Positions 23,801 through 38,800 of a stretch of 64,000 nucleotides of DNA are shown here, piece after piece. The stretch lies in NCBI RefSeq assembly GCF_905475395.1, contig NC_058337.1, positions 95,598,368 to 95,662,367 on the forward strand. Reading direction: 5' to 3'. Made by a program: the position numbers and the translations under genes. The notes under the pieces are model-generated. The model was not told the DNA's origin and made no database searches. It saw nothing but the letters and a program-made list of their open reading frames with translations. The stretch is from Chrysoperla carnea (taxonomy: Eukaryota > Arthropoda > Insecta > Neuroptera > Chrysopidae). The first letter of the stretch is position 1, and each line of letters begins with the position of its first letter.

Positions 23801-26800
23801 CAATCCATTTAATAGCCACCGTAGTCAAGTCGTATTCTTTTTCAACTACATGTATAATTCATTGTATTGTAACGGATACCAAATGTACAGTTAAACTATA
23901 GTAATACGTGATTTAGGGACTTGAGTATTCTTGTAAAAATTGAACTTGATAAAATAATCGTTTGATGACAAATTGCAGCAAAATTTATTGTCTAACTTTG
24001 CTTATTATAAAAATTTCAATTTTTCAATGCAGTATCAAGTCAGAAATTTTATTATAAACAGAACTAGTTTGTGCGTTGCAGTTAACGAAGCACTATTTGA
24101 GAAATTAATGTAATTTTGCCTATTTATTAATTAATTTCAAGCTTATTAAAAATAAATTTGGCTATCTCATATTTTTTTAAATACTCCACAGGTGATTTTT
24201 TTTAAAGTTTCCTCACTTTCTATTTCGCGAACACATTAAAAAATAAAAAAAGAGTGTGTGTACTTATGTACACGCGTTAGAAGTTATACTTCTTTGGCGT
24301 ATGAAAAAAATTTAAAATAACTCAAATGCAGTAGTAATCGACAATAAATATTAAAATCAATCAAAAAGATTTTGTTAAAGATTTGTCAAGTAATCTGTAA
24401 TATAAATTAAAAAGAGATGATTAAAATTATTCGATTCGATTCACAAAATGATAAAATATTATTATCTAAAGTAATAAATAATAAATAATAAATAATTAAA
24501 TTTTATTATTATTTGATTATTTGTTAGAAAAATAATAAGTTCTTTAGAAATATATCTATATATTATACTTACAAAATTAACCTCTAATATTTGAAAACAC
24601 TGTAACTATACACTGTACTGTAACTATATTCAGTGTTGATATATTTTTTTATTATTTCAATTCTGTGGCTAACTTCATCATGTCGTTCGTGCGCGCGCAG
24701 CTCACAAATTCACTCTCATCCAAACGCGCCAAAAGAAGTATAACTTCAATAACTTCAAAAACACGTATCGACTCATTTTTAGTGAGAATGAAAATGTACC
24801 TTTTAGTTTTTTTTTATACGGGGAAATCTTCATGGTCCTATTATCTTGTATAATATTAATACAGTATAAATTCATGACTTCTTATCAAAAGTTAAATGTA
24901 CAATTTTTTCACTATAAAATAAACATTGAATTATATTACCATGGTATAGCAGATAAAAGATTGTAACATATATTATACTTTATTTATACGTTCGATATGC
25001 TTACACCTTTGTAGAAAATTGAAGAAGATAGAAAGCATTCTTGTGTTTAGTGTATAAAATATCTATTAATGTTTTACACTTATTAATATACACAACTATT
25101 TTCTTATTGGCTAGAAAATTAGACGCGCTTCATTAGGAAAACATTGATTATCAATATAACTATTTAATATAAAGATAATAAATGAGAATTCTAGGATATT
25201 AAAATTAAATTTCGATTTGCCCCGATTTCTATGATAATCATTATTAGCTAATCGTAATTACTCTTATTGTGTATGTTACTCGTTACTAATTTGGTGGGGG
25301 TCTGCGACCGTTAATTCATGATGACTACTTGGTGAGAACTACAAACTGATAATGACCACTTGGAAGTCGAAATACGTATTTATACCTATGATACAAAAAT
25401 TGATCTAGGATATGGGGCCAATCGAAATTTAATAACTGCTTAATAAAAGCGAATATAGTTTTGTGAGTCTGGTGTTGATTTAATAAATCTCATAGCCGAT
25501 TTGCTCAATTTAAGAAGGTACTCTTCAAACTGGAGCTTTATTAAAATGACTAATTTTTTTCTAAAATAGTTACCTTTGATTTCAGCAAGGGATATTTCCA
25601 TCAAAACAAACGTTATGGTAGTTTTCGTTTCATTTTAAGAATAGTTAAGGATAGAAATTGTTCAGTATATTTTTCCAAAATACCAACAAATTTTTCGAAA
25701 GTGACCGAAAACTATTTTCCATGAGGATGTGGAGGAGTCCTTTGTAGTAATGACAATTTAATATTGTTAGAACGAAGAAAAAAACTACTTTGATGAAAAA
25801 GGTGACCTTTGCCACATAAATAAAATCAAAGGTTAATATTTTCAAAATAGAAGCCTGCACCTGGAAGATTTGAAATTATAAGATTCGTTGGTAAATTAAG
25901 GAGATTGTATGTAACTTTCTTGTAGGTCATTGCACTATCGATTGGGATATTTCACTAAGCTCGTATTATTTATATTATTTATATTATCTACTTACAGCGA
26001 AGATATCAATATTTTTGAGTCGTGGGTGTAGTAAGCTCATTTTATATAAGTCAGTTATACTGAACGGTTCAAATAGTTGGGCTTCCAAAATCAATTTAAA
26101 TAATAGATATTTTAATTTGATTGTACAGAGCAAAGGAAATATTCGAATTGTGAAAAAGAAAATATTATTAAGAAAATATTAATCCAAAAATTGCGTTTCA
26201 ACTTATTGAAAATGTAAACAGGAGAGAAAGCATTTATCAAAAATCTTATAATTGAAAAATATTGACTATCTCAATGTAGCTAAGCCAAAGTAGTAAATCT
26301 AGTCGAAAATGTTAATGTAGTGATGTATTAGAATTTTCCAAAAAGTTCTTGAATTTGTAGGAATTTTTCAGAATGTTTTTAGATGTTTCACATTATTCAA
26401 AAAAGATCTGGAATGTTTCAAAATTTACGAGATTTTTCAAGAATGATTTGAAATGCTCGAAAATGATCTAGTTTGATTCAAAATAGTCACAAATATAAGA
26501 AAATTTTCTAGTACATTTCAAGGTGGTTTGGAGTTTTCTAGAATCGATCGAAATTTCGAAGAACGATCTAAAATGTTCCGGATTTTTTGAGAATTATCTG
26601 AAATGTTCCAAAAGATTAGAGAACGATTTACAAGATTCCGGAACGATCTAAAATATTCGAGAATAACCTAGTTCTATTCTTGCCTGGGCAACACCGAGCA
26701 TTGCAGCTAGTTAATTTTTTTGAATGGGATACTTTTGTGATTTATTTATTTGACAGAGTTTTTATGAATCGTAGTTAAGTTAATATGCGAACGACAGAAA

Positions 26801-29800
26801 GGTAGCAATCAGCAATAATTGAATTTCTTGTTTTGAATTGAATGTAATTTATATATTTTATACTTTCTTAATTTAATATTGAAATATGACAAGTACTTAT
26901 TTTATTATAATTTAATTCTAATATTAATATTAAATGCAGTAAATAATAATAATTATTTATTTTAATAATTTTATTAAATTTTTTTATTCTCAAAACCGGT
27001 GTTCAATTAATTAGCTATGTAAATAGTTTATGCCTACGATTTTCATATAAAAATAATTAAATAATGTATTCAAAAGAATGAAGATGTATAATATTTTTAA
27101 ACTAAATACAACGTATGGACCATAGATAAAATAATAGTACTATTACAATATCTTTGGTATCGGCGTATCATAATTTCTATACATGATGAGTTCTGTTCAA
27201 AGTGATCTTCTTAGGAAGCCATTTCCTAGAGCAATGAAGGACTAAGATTCATGAATTTAGCCGTTGACATAAAAATATTAATAAAATAAAAAATACGTTA
27301 CTAACATTAATAATAATTTTAAATTGTTATAAAATTAAGAAAACTTCAACACTCAAACAATTACGCTTTCCTTACGACTTGGCATGTCATGTTACGTTTC
27401 TTGGAGGATATAATGTCACTATTAATCATATTTTTCAAAATGATTGAAATTTATATTGTGCTTAGACTTTCAGGCATTGTTATCTCTCTGTTCGAGAGAC
27501 AAAATCTTCGAAAATTCAAGAAATTTTTTGAAAGTTATGCAATCGGTCGAGTAGAACTTGAGATATCAAGTTTGGGAGACAATTCCGACAGAGTAACTCG
27601 CATAAAAATATTACTCGCTTTTTTTTATAGAAAGTTTACTGTATCTCCGAAAATAAGAAGTATTATCAAAGACAATAAATGAATTTCGATTATTTGCTTA
27701 TTTTTGCTCAAGTTGATTGACCGAACCTATTAATTTCTGAGTTTTTAAATTAGAAAGGCGAGTCTTAAAAATGCAAAACTTATTCCATTTAATTAAATAT
27801 GAATTATTTGATGAATGTTTTTAAGAAAAAATTCCATAACATTTTAACAAATTATGAAGGCTATTTTAATTAGGATTATGTCTGAAACTTAATAATTTCA
27901 ATTAATATATCGATTACATTTAATGTCATTTAGAAAGTATTTAGAGTTAAAATGGTCAATTATTGCGTGTCACATACAATGACTTCTACACACATATTTC
28001 ATATCAATATTAGTTCGAGAACTACTAACGTAAAAATATTCTTTCATTTAAAAACTACTGACATTTTAGCTTCGTATCATAGAAAAATAATCTTGTTTAA
28101 ACTCCATACAATCTCTTTAAGCCCTACGTATAGAGAGGTTTGTATTGTTTATATGCTTCTACTTATTTATTTGCTTCTATTTACAAAATTACTTCTAGTT
28201 TATAAAATGGATCCTACGGACATATGTTGCTCAAATCAAAGTCATTTTTTACACCCTGAGTACGCCGCTATAATGTACCTATATGGTACCTATACCAAAA
28301 TTTTGTTTGTAGCATTAATATTTCTAAGCATTACAAACTTGAGACAAATAAAAAAAAAAAAAAACTTAATAAACTCTTATATATTTGATATTTACAGGGT
28401 ATAAAAAGCAAAGAATTGATCCAACCTAGTTTCGTGCCCGGAACCTCTTTTGGTTTGCCAAAAATGATTTTTCTCCATTTTTATCCATCCTAAGGAAGAA
28501 TTGTGATTTACATAAATTAGGGAGTTTTTTTGACGAATTTTGTAGATAAATTCTACTGTCGGCTTGAAGCTATGCTTATTATCACTTTGTATTAAGCTTT
28601 AAGTAGTAAAGAAGTAGGTATGTTTGGAGAGAAATAAGAAAATGTTTTGTGAAGCGAGAAGCTAACGGCTAGTTTATAAATAAATAACAATACACATCTT
28701 TAGCTTAGCTTCGTTCCCGAATTGGAAAGATTAATGAAATAACTTTTAGAGAATGAATGGTTTTACGCTATTTTATAATGTAAACTCTGTGTCACAAAAT
28801 GTGTGTTTTACCATTCTAAGTGATATAGTTATAAAATATAGTAATATCACTTAGAATGATAAAACACGTGGAAAATTGATCTTGTGTTCAATAAATAATA
28901 ATATTCATGTGTCCGGCTCTTGATCTATAAAAAACTATTTATTAACTCCTAACTTTTAATGTAATAATTTTAACATTATAGCTTCTGGGATCTCTTTTTA
29001 TCTAATTAAAATTTAATTAGAAAATAAGACAATTTTAAATTGTAATCTAAAATAAATGAATCATTATTAAAATTTTACAAGACAATGCTCAGTTTGTTTG
29101 AAAATTTATCAAAGCACATTTTGTTTGTTCACTTTCACTTTTAGGCTGAAGTTATAAGAATATCGTATAAAAAATGCATGTAATATTGTCCTCCCATTCC
29201 AACCCAATTCTTCTCTCATTCCAATTTTTCGGGCTGGCCATTGGTCTATTCGACTGATATATTCACTTAAAAATCAATTACAATGAATCGATCTAGTAAG
29301 AATCGATCCCAAAAATCGTAAAAATTGAAAAATATATTTAAATTCATAATGATGAAAACAAAATTGTCTAAAGCATTGCTTTATTTTACTCTTTTACAAA
29401 TATAAAACAATTTTTCACAAAATCGTCCATCGTCGCCACTGCTCAATTTTAAGCATGAAGAATCGATTCAAGGCAGAATCGAACCGTGATGGTCCATCTC
29501 TATTGTGAGTTCTCCGAATCGCAATGTCGGCTATAAATAGGTTGATACTACTCAGAAAAATACTAAACTTTTATTAAAAATGAATCCAGCATCAATTGTA
29601 TACCAAAATGTGATTCAAATTGAAATTTATTTCTAAAACAATTATTTTACGAGAAATTTGGGGTGATGAAATTTAAACAAACCTACATCATAAGTTCTTT
29701 TAAATGATTCATCTGAAATAGAATTTCAATTTATTTTCTTCTTTATTTATTTATATATATATAAATTACCTTCATTCTTATAAAAGCACGTAAACGATTT

Positions 29801-32800
29801 GTTATTTTAGTTGTAAAAGTTGTCATTTTTCTTAAAAATATGAGAAATTGGAACAGATTTTAGAAAAAAATCTCGTGGTCTCCATTACTAAATGTCATAT
29901 ATACCCCCTTCATTATAGTTTTTTGTTGAAATGAGATTTCTCATTTCTGTGCCAGTTTTTGAGCAACTTACATACCGAATTTCAATCTTCTAGGTTAATT
30001 TGCAGAAGCTGTATAGATGTTCAAAGCCATAAAAACGTTATTTACTCTCTGGGAATCCCCCAAATTGATTTTGATGAAGATATTTACCAGTAGCGAATAG
30101 GTATAATGGATAATAAAGAAACAACTTAAGCAGTGTTAAAATAAAAATGTAGCCAAGCAGATTTTAAAGATATTAAAATTAAATTTAATATTCTCTTATA
30201 ATTATGCAATTAACTTATTTTAAAATTTACGTGAAAGTAAAAATATTTCATCGCTTACACTGCAATTATGGCCTCATTACTTGCACAAAATATGTTTTTA
30301 TCATATGCTAGGAGCCAGACTAAACATCTCGAAGCCGATGGTTTCTTTGGCTGTAATCAAGTTTTTTATGAATTTAATTCTTGAAGGAGTTTGTGTCTAA
30401 AGTGAGGCCCAAAGTATTTTATAAGCAGATAGAAAAATTGAATCTTACTGGCTCGAAAATTTTGTTCCAGATTTGTTGGCCCATTTTACTTAACAACCAA
30501 AAAAAAAGTTCTCTCACCTGTAGTCAAATTAAGAATAAAAATAGTGTCAAATAACTAATTTTTTGCTAAGATCCACGGGTTTTACAAAAAAAAAAAAATT
30601 TAATATCTTTTGAATTTAAATTAACCCAAAAATACAATCAAAGTTTTTTATTATTTTTTTGACCTTTTTGAAAAAAAAAATTTGTAAACAAGTTCCAACC
30701 AAAAAACAATTTCTTTATTTTTTTATAACAATTTTTGGCACCACTTGAGGGGCAACCATCGGCTACGGAGAGTGGCTGGGCGGCTGCACTATGATATCCA
30801 CTGCTTGTCAAAGATTTTTTTTTGTATTTGTGGTTTAAAAAGTATTGTTGTCATTTTCTTGTAATAAAGTGTCTTGCTCATAAAATATTATTATTTAACT
30901 TTCATAAAGTATTATTAATTACATACAACTACGGTATAGAACTAAATCTTTTATCGTAAAAGCATACATTTTACATCAGAGCGATCTACCCATTATTACC
31001 CAGTATTTACGTTAGTTTAAATTAACAAAGGAGATATTCCTCGCCTCTTAATCGTTTGTTCAAAGGTAATAGTTTGAGATCTAAAAGTAATATTCCTTGC
31101 GAGGTAGTAGAGTTGGCAACACTGATTTTAGCAAGACTAATAATTCCATATACAACTATCATCGAAGATACTTTTATGAAGCTATATAACAACATGGATC
31201 GAATCTATATTCTAAATGTGTCACCAGCTCTTAAAATATTATTAGAAAACCAAAAATATGCTATGAGTCAGCAGGTGGACGTTTTGATCATAAATAAATT
31301 TAATTTGTCCCAGTAATAAAAAAATTTGAAAAATTGCTAATTAAACAAATATCATTTACATTATTATTAATAATTACAAAACTTTATTCATTATTCTGTT
31401 GGCTTTATTATGTATGAACGATTAATTTTTGTTCCAATTTTCTCTTGGATTTTTCGAAAACACTGTACAAGTGTAAAACGATCGAACAACACGAGAAAAC
31501 ACTTATTTTAATAAAAAAAGTTAGTTTTACTCGAAACTTTTTTTCGAATCGCGTTATTTCCACAGCGGAATGAAAAATAACAAAGTATCGGTTCTATGAG
31601 GGTAGTGGGCGACGTGGTGACTTTAAAATCTCAAAGGGATACCTCGATTTTATATAACAGATTCATACCTCTCGTTACAAAAATTCTCCATACAAAAAAC
31701 CAATTTTGTTAATTCGGAAGGTTTGCTATCCATTCGCGTTATAAAACCCTCCAATTGAAAAAATAGTTGTGAACCAAATTATAAGTAGAAACGAATAATA
31801 ATTTTAGTAAAAGCTCAATTTATTACATAATTTAATCATTCACTTTTGGCTTCCGTCAAGCGGGAGTGTTGCAGCTTTCGAAAACACTCATTTCGTTCCA
31901 AAATTTTATATTGAATCATTTTATCTGTTTTGTTTACATAAATATATAAGTATCAGGACGTGGCAAAGGAGGCACCCGCCACCGGCGCATAAGAAATAGA
32001 GACGCAAAACAAAACGTACGTTTTATACGTAAAACAAAAAGTTAGTAAAGAATCATGTAAAAAGCGCTCATTAATTTACATTTAGTCCTAAAATTAAAAA
32101 ATTCAATTTTTTTAATAACACAGACAAATCTGATCCCACCTTATTGGAATTTTTTTTGAAACCCACTATTTTTGGGTCATTCTTTTCAGCTGTTATGTCA
32201 CTTTTCCACTAGCTATCACTTATGTGCTTAATTCCGGGACCAGGACTCCACATTCTTGAAACCCATTAGAGCTAGGTTAATTTTGGTCACAAAAGTATGA
32301 CCCAAATTTAGTAGGATTACATACTTGGTTTATCAAAATTGGATAAAATTTGGTTGTGATAGAGCAAAGTTACATTTTTTGGATTCTGATGACGTCATAA
32401 AGTAAAAAAATTCAATTTTTTTGATAATACAGGAAAATTTGATCTGATCTTATTGGAATTTTTTTTGAAACCCACTAATTTTGGGTCATTCTTTTCAGCT
32501 GTAATGTCAATTTGTCGCTATAGCTATCACGTATATGTTTAATTTCGGGACCAGGATTCTACATTCTGGAAACCTATTAGAGCAAGGTTAATTTGGATCC
32601 CAAATTTGAAAAGTATGACCCAAATTTAGTAGGATTTACTTTTACATACTTGGTTTATCAAAATTTTATAAAATTTGGATGTGATAGAGCAAAGTTAAAT
32701 TTTTTGGATTCTGATGACGTCATAAAAATTGGTACGATATAACCGACTTTCTCTTATATTTGAGTAAATAATAATAATTATCTATTATTTAAATAACAAT

Positions 32801-35800
32801 TGTCAATATGAATCAAATTACAAAATTATGGTTTATAATTATTTTAGCATTATTTTTAAATATTTACATTAATTATAATTGTAGTTATATTACTTAGTAT
32901 TCATATTATTACCAATTAAATGAATTTACGTTGTATTTACATTATTAAGTAAACATCAAAACAAAATAAATGCTTAATTTTATAATATCAGTTATTAATC
33001 AAGTAATAACATTCAAAGTAGGACGACATTCAAAAATTAGGTAGTTTTACAAAATTTCATTTTTACCTGTATTCGCTCAATGCATTAGTTTTATTTCAGG
33101 AAGTTACCATAGTAATGACACACTACTTTATTTATTCCATTAGCCTTTTTCTCTGAAGACTTGGGGGGGGGGGGGTACACATTCATTTTATGAGGTTATG
33201 ATCTAAATTTAGTTAATTTTTAATATGTTGATAGATTGGCATAAAGATCATAACCTCAAAAATGAATTGTACACCTACCCCCCTCCCCAAATCTTCAGAG
33301 AAAAAAGGCTAATTGTATGGATAGGCATATAAGTTTATGGATTGTATACATGTTTTACATTGAGCATTTAATATAATTTTCTAATTTTAAATAAGTAATT
33401 ATTTAAAAATTATTTTGCAATTTTTTAATTTAAATCTAAAACATCGTATGTATATCAAACATGGTAGAAACGATGGAAAAATCAAGTCATATTTACTATA
33501 AAAATTCACTGTCATCCTATTTATATATGTATGTAAAATTACAGCTCAATCGGAAACTGGGAAGTGGGTCAAATTTAACTTGTAAGATTTGATTACAAAC
33601 AAAGGGCAGGTGAAACTAAATATAAGCTTGTGAAAATAATTTTGGCTACTGCACCTTCAAAACAACAAAAACAAATAGAAATATTAACTTTATTGCATTT
33701 TTTAAATAATATTTAAAACCGGCCTGGTGAGAATCCATGTCGTATGATGTGTGCCTTTTAAGTAAATATAAAATAGCATAAACAGTTCCGTAACAACAAC
33801 AAAAAGAGTAAATAAACTGGAAAACTAAAAATAATTTGATAACAAAATAATTTTTGTATACAGTTACTCTTTAAAATAAAACTGAAACATTCCAAACTAA
33901 TTTTAGAAAAACTTTGGGGTTGTTCCTAAAAGTATCTAAGTAACCGAATAAGTATAATTTTAATTGTTATATTCAATCCTGCTCGTCCTAGAGGAAGGAT
34001 TATACAGCGACATTCATAAATATTGTTATAAGGTTTGGAGCAAAAGTTAATCTTTTTCGTCCCGGTTATCTTAATCAAGTAATGAACAGTGAACATCATT
34101 ATTAGTTCGATCACTTATGAAACATATTAAACAAGCTATGGGATGAGTCTGGTGCCACCCTAGAGGTCCACACGAATAACTTCCCAGTTATAAAATTCTT
34201 TGCGGGTTATATTGCCGTTAATACGCTTCGATCGACACATCAACGAAGTCGATATCATTTTTGTTAGCACGATATTGATCAGGAAAAAAATGACCACGAA
34301 CGTATGTACGTGCACACATACATACTTCTCTAAATTGGTGTTAATGGCGCCCTGCCCATGAAATGAAAAATATGTTGAAAATTTCGGTATCGAAAATCGG
34401 ATCCATTAGAATAATTCATCCCTTCCAATATTGGGAAGTTAAAAATATCTACCACTCGGAAAATCGGCTCCATGCAAAAGTCTGCTCCAGAGTGCTAAAT
34501 ATTCAAATTACGTGAATGTATCAATTGACAGTTTAAATTAAAAGTAGAAAGTCTTATAAAATTACAGCAAGTTTTATTAAAGAAATTAAATTTTTTCGTC
34601 TTTTTTTTTACTTATGACATATAAATAGTCATATAACATAAATGCATTGTACAGGACATTCAAAAAGTCCCGACACGACCGATTTATTGTTGGATTTTAA
34701 AAAACAAACTAATGTTGATGTTGAACAGGACTATGGGAGCTATTTCTATATACAATATTTCAAAAAGTATGATATCAGTCAAAGAACTTCAGAAAGATAC
34801 TTTATTTTGAAAAACGGATCCTTTTTTTTTTAATCTATCAAATCAAATGAAAATAAACCCTCACGTTCATCCTCTAGGCTGGAGCAGAACTACTTTAAAA
34901 TCTTATGTGAAAACATTCATTTTTATTGTAGATTCAGATTCTCCATTTACCAGTCCTGAAAAATAATAAAATATTAGTTCATTTGCTTAAAAAATTGAGC
35001 TGAACATGATGGCGGCAAAAAAAAAATTATTAAAAAGGGCGAAAAAAATTTTTTGCTTAAAGTAGCCAACGACCAAACTGTCTGCCATTAAATTATCTCG
35101 CCTGCCAGACTTTTCGCATACAACATATTTAAAAGAAAATGATACTAATAAATAAGCTTACCTAAAATTAATTTTCTAGTGACATTGCCAGCTCTTATAT
35201 TCTTGCGTAAAGATTATTTTTACTTACTCCCGAATTGGCCTGTCTGGAACTTTTTGAATGCCTTGTATTCAGAAAGAAGAGAAGAAAATTGACCTAAATC
35301 TGTTAGTATATATTTACGCAAACACTTTTTACTTAAACTTTATGTTGATTTTTTATTTTATGTGTAATGAATATCTGCTGATAGTCCAGACGCTGAAAAA
35401 AATAGGCAAAGCAATAATACTCTAATATGTCAGTAGGGGATGGTAGGACACAGTGAAACAAACAAGGGTTCATTAAGGAAATTTAGTTATTATTCTTATC
35501 TAACGTCCCGCATAAATTAAAATAGAAACACTCGTATACTTAAATTTTATTAACAGAAAGCAATCGTATGAACACTTTCTTTCAGACTCTCGAACTCTGT
35601 AGGTTTTAGTTTTAACTTGTTAATCAAAATTATCTAAACTATCTTTTCTCAAGAATTGAAAGTTTCATTGAAATGGAAATCTCATTTGATGTACACGGTC
35701 CTTACACTTTGTGAGAGAATCAAGCCTTATTCTTTGGGTGCTACTGCGATCGTACTAACTTATTTATAACTCCCTTGAGGTATGAATGACTATCCAACAT

Positions 35801-38800
35801 TTACTCATATTTTTATATCAAGTATATTTTATACTTTCTCTATTGGCGTTGTGATTTTTCTTACTGTGGAGCTCAAAATCGAAAAAAATAAGATTAACAG
35901 TCTAGCTCCACGCCGCAGTAAGTTTTTAGGTGGGAAGTGCAATAGTTTTTTTTAAATTCAAAATTAACCCAGCTTTGAGAGATCAAAATCGGCCGACAGT
36001 ACGAAGCGATGCAGAAAATTTTCGATTTTCTGATTTCAATAGAAATATCCTCCTTTTTGAATACTTTAGATTCATTTTGACTAAGTCTGCTCGGAAATCA
36101 TATGGTCCCCACAACAATTTTTTTTCGTTTAATGCTTTAATAAATTCAATTTGTTGTTAGATATCAGGGTACTCTTACATTGTTTAATTTTGCGTTTTTT
36201 TTCTTTTCAGAAATTTACCCCGAGCCATATGGATTGCAATGCCAATGGTTACATTAGTCTATGTTTTTGCAAATGTAGCTTATTTTGCCGTAGTAACAGA
36301 AGCAGAAATGTTAAGTAATCCGGCAGTAGCAGTCGTAAGTATATATAATTAAGAAATAATTAAAAAATGATGCGCATTTTATTTTCCAAAAATGCATTCA
36401 TAAAAATGATACGTCAGCAGTTTTTCACTGCTCATAAAGTGGTAAATTTGTAGAATGGGAGTGACAAATATTCACAATAGAATTTAACCAGTAGCAACGC
36501 CGCCATGTTTACCCAAAAATGACATACTTGATAAAATCTTTGAATATACACTACTAGAGATGCCCATATATACAAAAAAAAATTTAACATATTGTTATTT
36601 GATAATCACGGGATCAAATAGTGTAACTAAATAACAAAGTATAGATGCAAGTTATTAAAATATTATTTATTAACGCAAGTTAAACTTTCAAGACATTTGG
36701 ATCCGCAAAGAACGTTGTTTTTAAAATAAGAATAATAAATACATCTGTTATTACAATATTGATTCATAGCAGGCTTGCAACTACATTTTTGGAATCCCTG
36801 GTCGCTAAAAGATGACTGACTTGCTACAACATGTCTCAAAGAAATTGAAATTTTGTCGCCGTAGTTTGTATCTGAGTACTGCAATTCTTGCCATAAAAAC
36901 CAGTTTTTAATAATACTATACTTATTGTTAGTTCCAACATTTTGTCACTACACTCTTCCAATGTACTTATTTTTACGTAAACGCAATAAAATTGAAACTT
37001 TGAGAAATATAAACAATATTGATGCTTGCCAACGCCATCTTGACAGAGTGAGTTTCAGCGCCAGGTGGTAGAAAGTGGAACTAAATTTAAATGTCTAGGC
37101 TAACAAGTAGTTAAACGTTTTCAATCCAAGTCATTTGCCTAGTTGTTTGAATGACTGATATCATTCAGGCCGCTAATTGAACTACTAATTAAGCCATAAG
37201 TTATATTACACTGTAATAGGGCTTTTCATTTTAAAATCACGAATCACTTTTGTTTCGTACTAAATAATTTATAACTAATGTGATAAAATGAATAACAAAT
37301 ATCTTCTATCTTAGTCCAACTTATTGCTGTCAGTACGAAAAAATAAACCCTGCACTTGCGCTTATAACATAATGAAAAGGCCTATAGCACTGCCTTTTTC
37401 TGCTTACATTCAGAGTACTACACCGGTGCAAAAAAATGATAATAGAATAGGTAGCTACCTTGTAGTAAACTTTATTACCTTTCTATTTAATTACTACTTT
37501 TTTCCGCCAAAATTAAAAAAATCCATTTGATTAGAAAAAATCGATAACAGGTTGCTGAGTAATAATTTTTTGTACTCTATTTCTAGGTATCCAAAATTAG
37601 TATTTTCCCAAAAATATTTTACTTGATTGATATCTACTTTTCTACCTAATAATAATTATCATCACACGGGGTGAATCCAGATAAAAGGGTTAATAGAAAC
37701 AGTGATATATATTCACTAATATTTAATTTTTTGTAATTACGTCAGTATAAAATAGAAGATAATGCAAATTTATTCCCGGGAAATTACTTATTTCGAAGTT
37801 TTACTGCTAGATAATAGACTGATTTTATTCACTCCGTAGTTTCGATTCACTCCGTTTAACTCAATATGTTAACTAAATTCAAAAATTTTTTTCGTAGACA
37901 TTTGGAAATCGAATGTTTGGCATATTTTACTGGGCTGTACCAGTTTTCGTTGCTCTGTCCACATTTGGTGGTGTGAATGGTATTTTATTTACGTCAGCTC
38001 GATTATTTTTAACAGGATCGCAAGAAGGACATTTACCAGAAGTATTTTCATACATACACATCACAAGAATGACGCCTGTTCCTTCATTAATTTTTACTGT
38101 AAGTAAATACAAGTAAGATATTGAAAATAAAGGTTTTGAAGATGTAGTTCTCACTTTAAGTACGGCAAATGATCGTGAAAATTGTTTTGTCTTGCTTTTT
38201 GTCAGTCACTATTAAAAAGTTATGTAAAATACATTTACCAGCCAGGCGTACTACATCCCATTATGGGCTGTTTTCGCCTTTCGCTGTAATATGTACTTTC
38301 CATTTTCCTTGCTCATTTTCAATTTCCGTGTATATATTTCTGTCAGTCAACCCTAAAATTGGAAAGGAAGCCGGTACAAAACATTAAGTCAGCTTCCAAA
38401 ACCAGCACAGTAAAGTAGTAAAAACCTGTAACAAATAAAGTATGTTTGTTTAAGGGGGCCAAATTCGTTTATTTGAAAGGTGTTCCACTCACCCCATTGT
38501 GTTTTGAATAGGTCTTTAATAACAGATTGAACGCCTTTTAGTAATTTGTCTCCATCACTTGAATATTATGAAATTCAAGTTACATGTAAAAAGTGTGGAT
38601 TTCCTTGGATAATTTTTACTAAATTTAATTATTTTTTGTTTCAGTGTATAACGGCTTGTGCTATGTTATTAACAAGCAACATATTCCAATTGATTAATTA
38701 TTTTAGTCAAATTTTATGGTTGTCAGTAGCTGCAAGTGTTGCAGGGATGTTATGGTTACGATATAAGCAACCAGATATGCCACGACCAATTAAAGTGAAT

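Larger units (their letters stand above)
22598..36210 (+). other. SLC7 intron 3, repeat-filled, 13.6 kb
   Basis: Nothing recognised as an independent gene. The long open stretches near 27389-27682, 27952-28404 and 31056-31316 have no family resemblance; the second one runs through an antisense family D fragment. A hairpin with two 7-bp stems separated by a small bulge (CTTACTG...TGGAGCT / AGCTCCA...CAGTAAG) lies at 35860-35922. Confidence 0.65.

Noticed and set aside
27389..27682. 97-codon open stretch in intron 3
   Set aside because: No recognisable motif, no intron-exon structure, and composition like the surrounding intron.
27952..28404. 150-codon open stretch as a membrane protein gene
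   Set aside because: Its hydrophobicity follows from T-rich codons, it runs through an antisense family D fragment, and no family was recognised.
34642..34833. 63-codon open stretch as a small gene or transposase
   Set aside because: Lies inside the mariner-like element and starts within its TIR; no DDE/D motif.
37927..38154. Minus-strand open stretch over exon 5
   Set aside because: Antisense of a conserved transporter exon.
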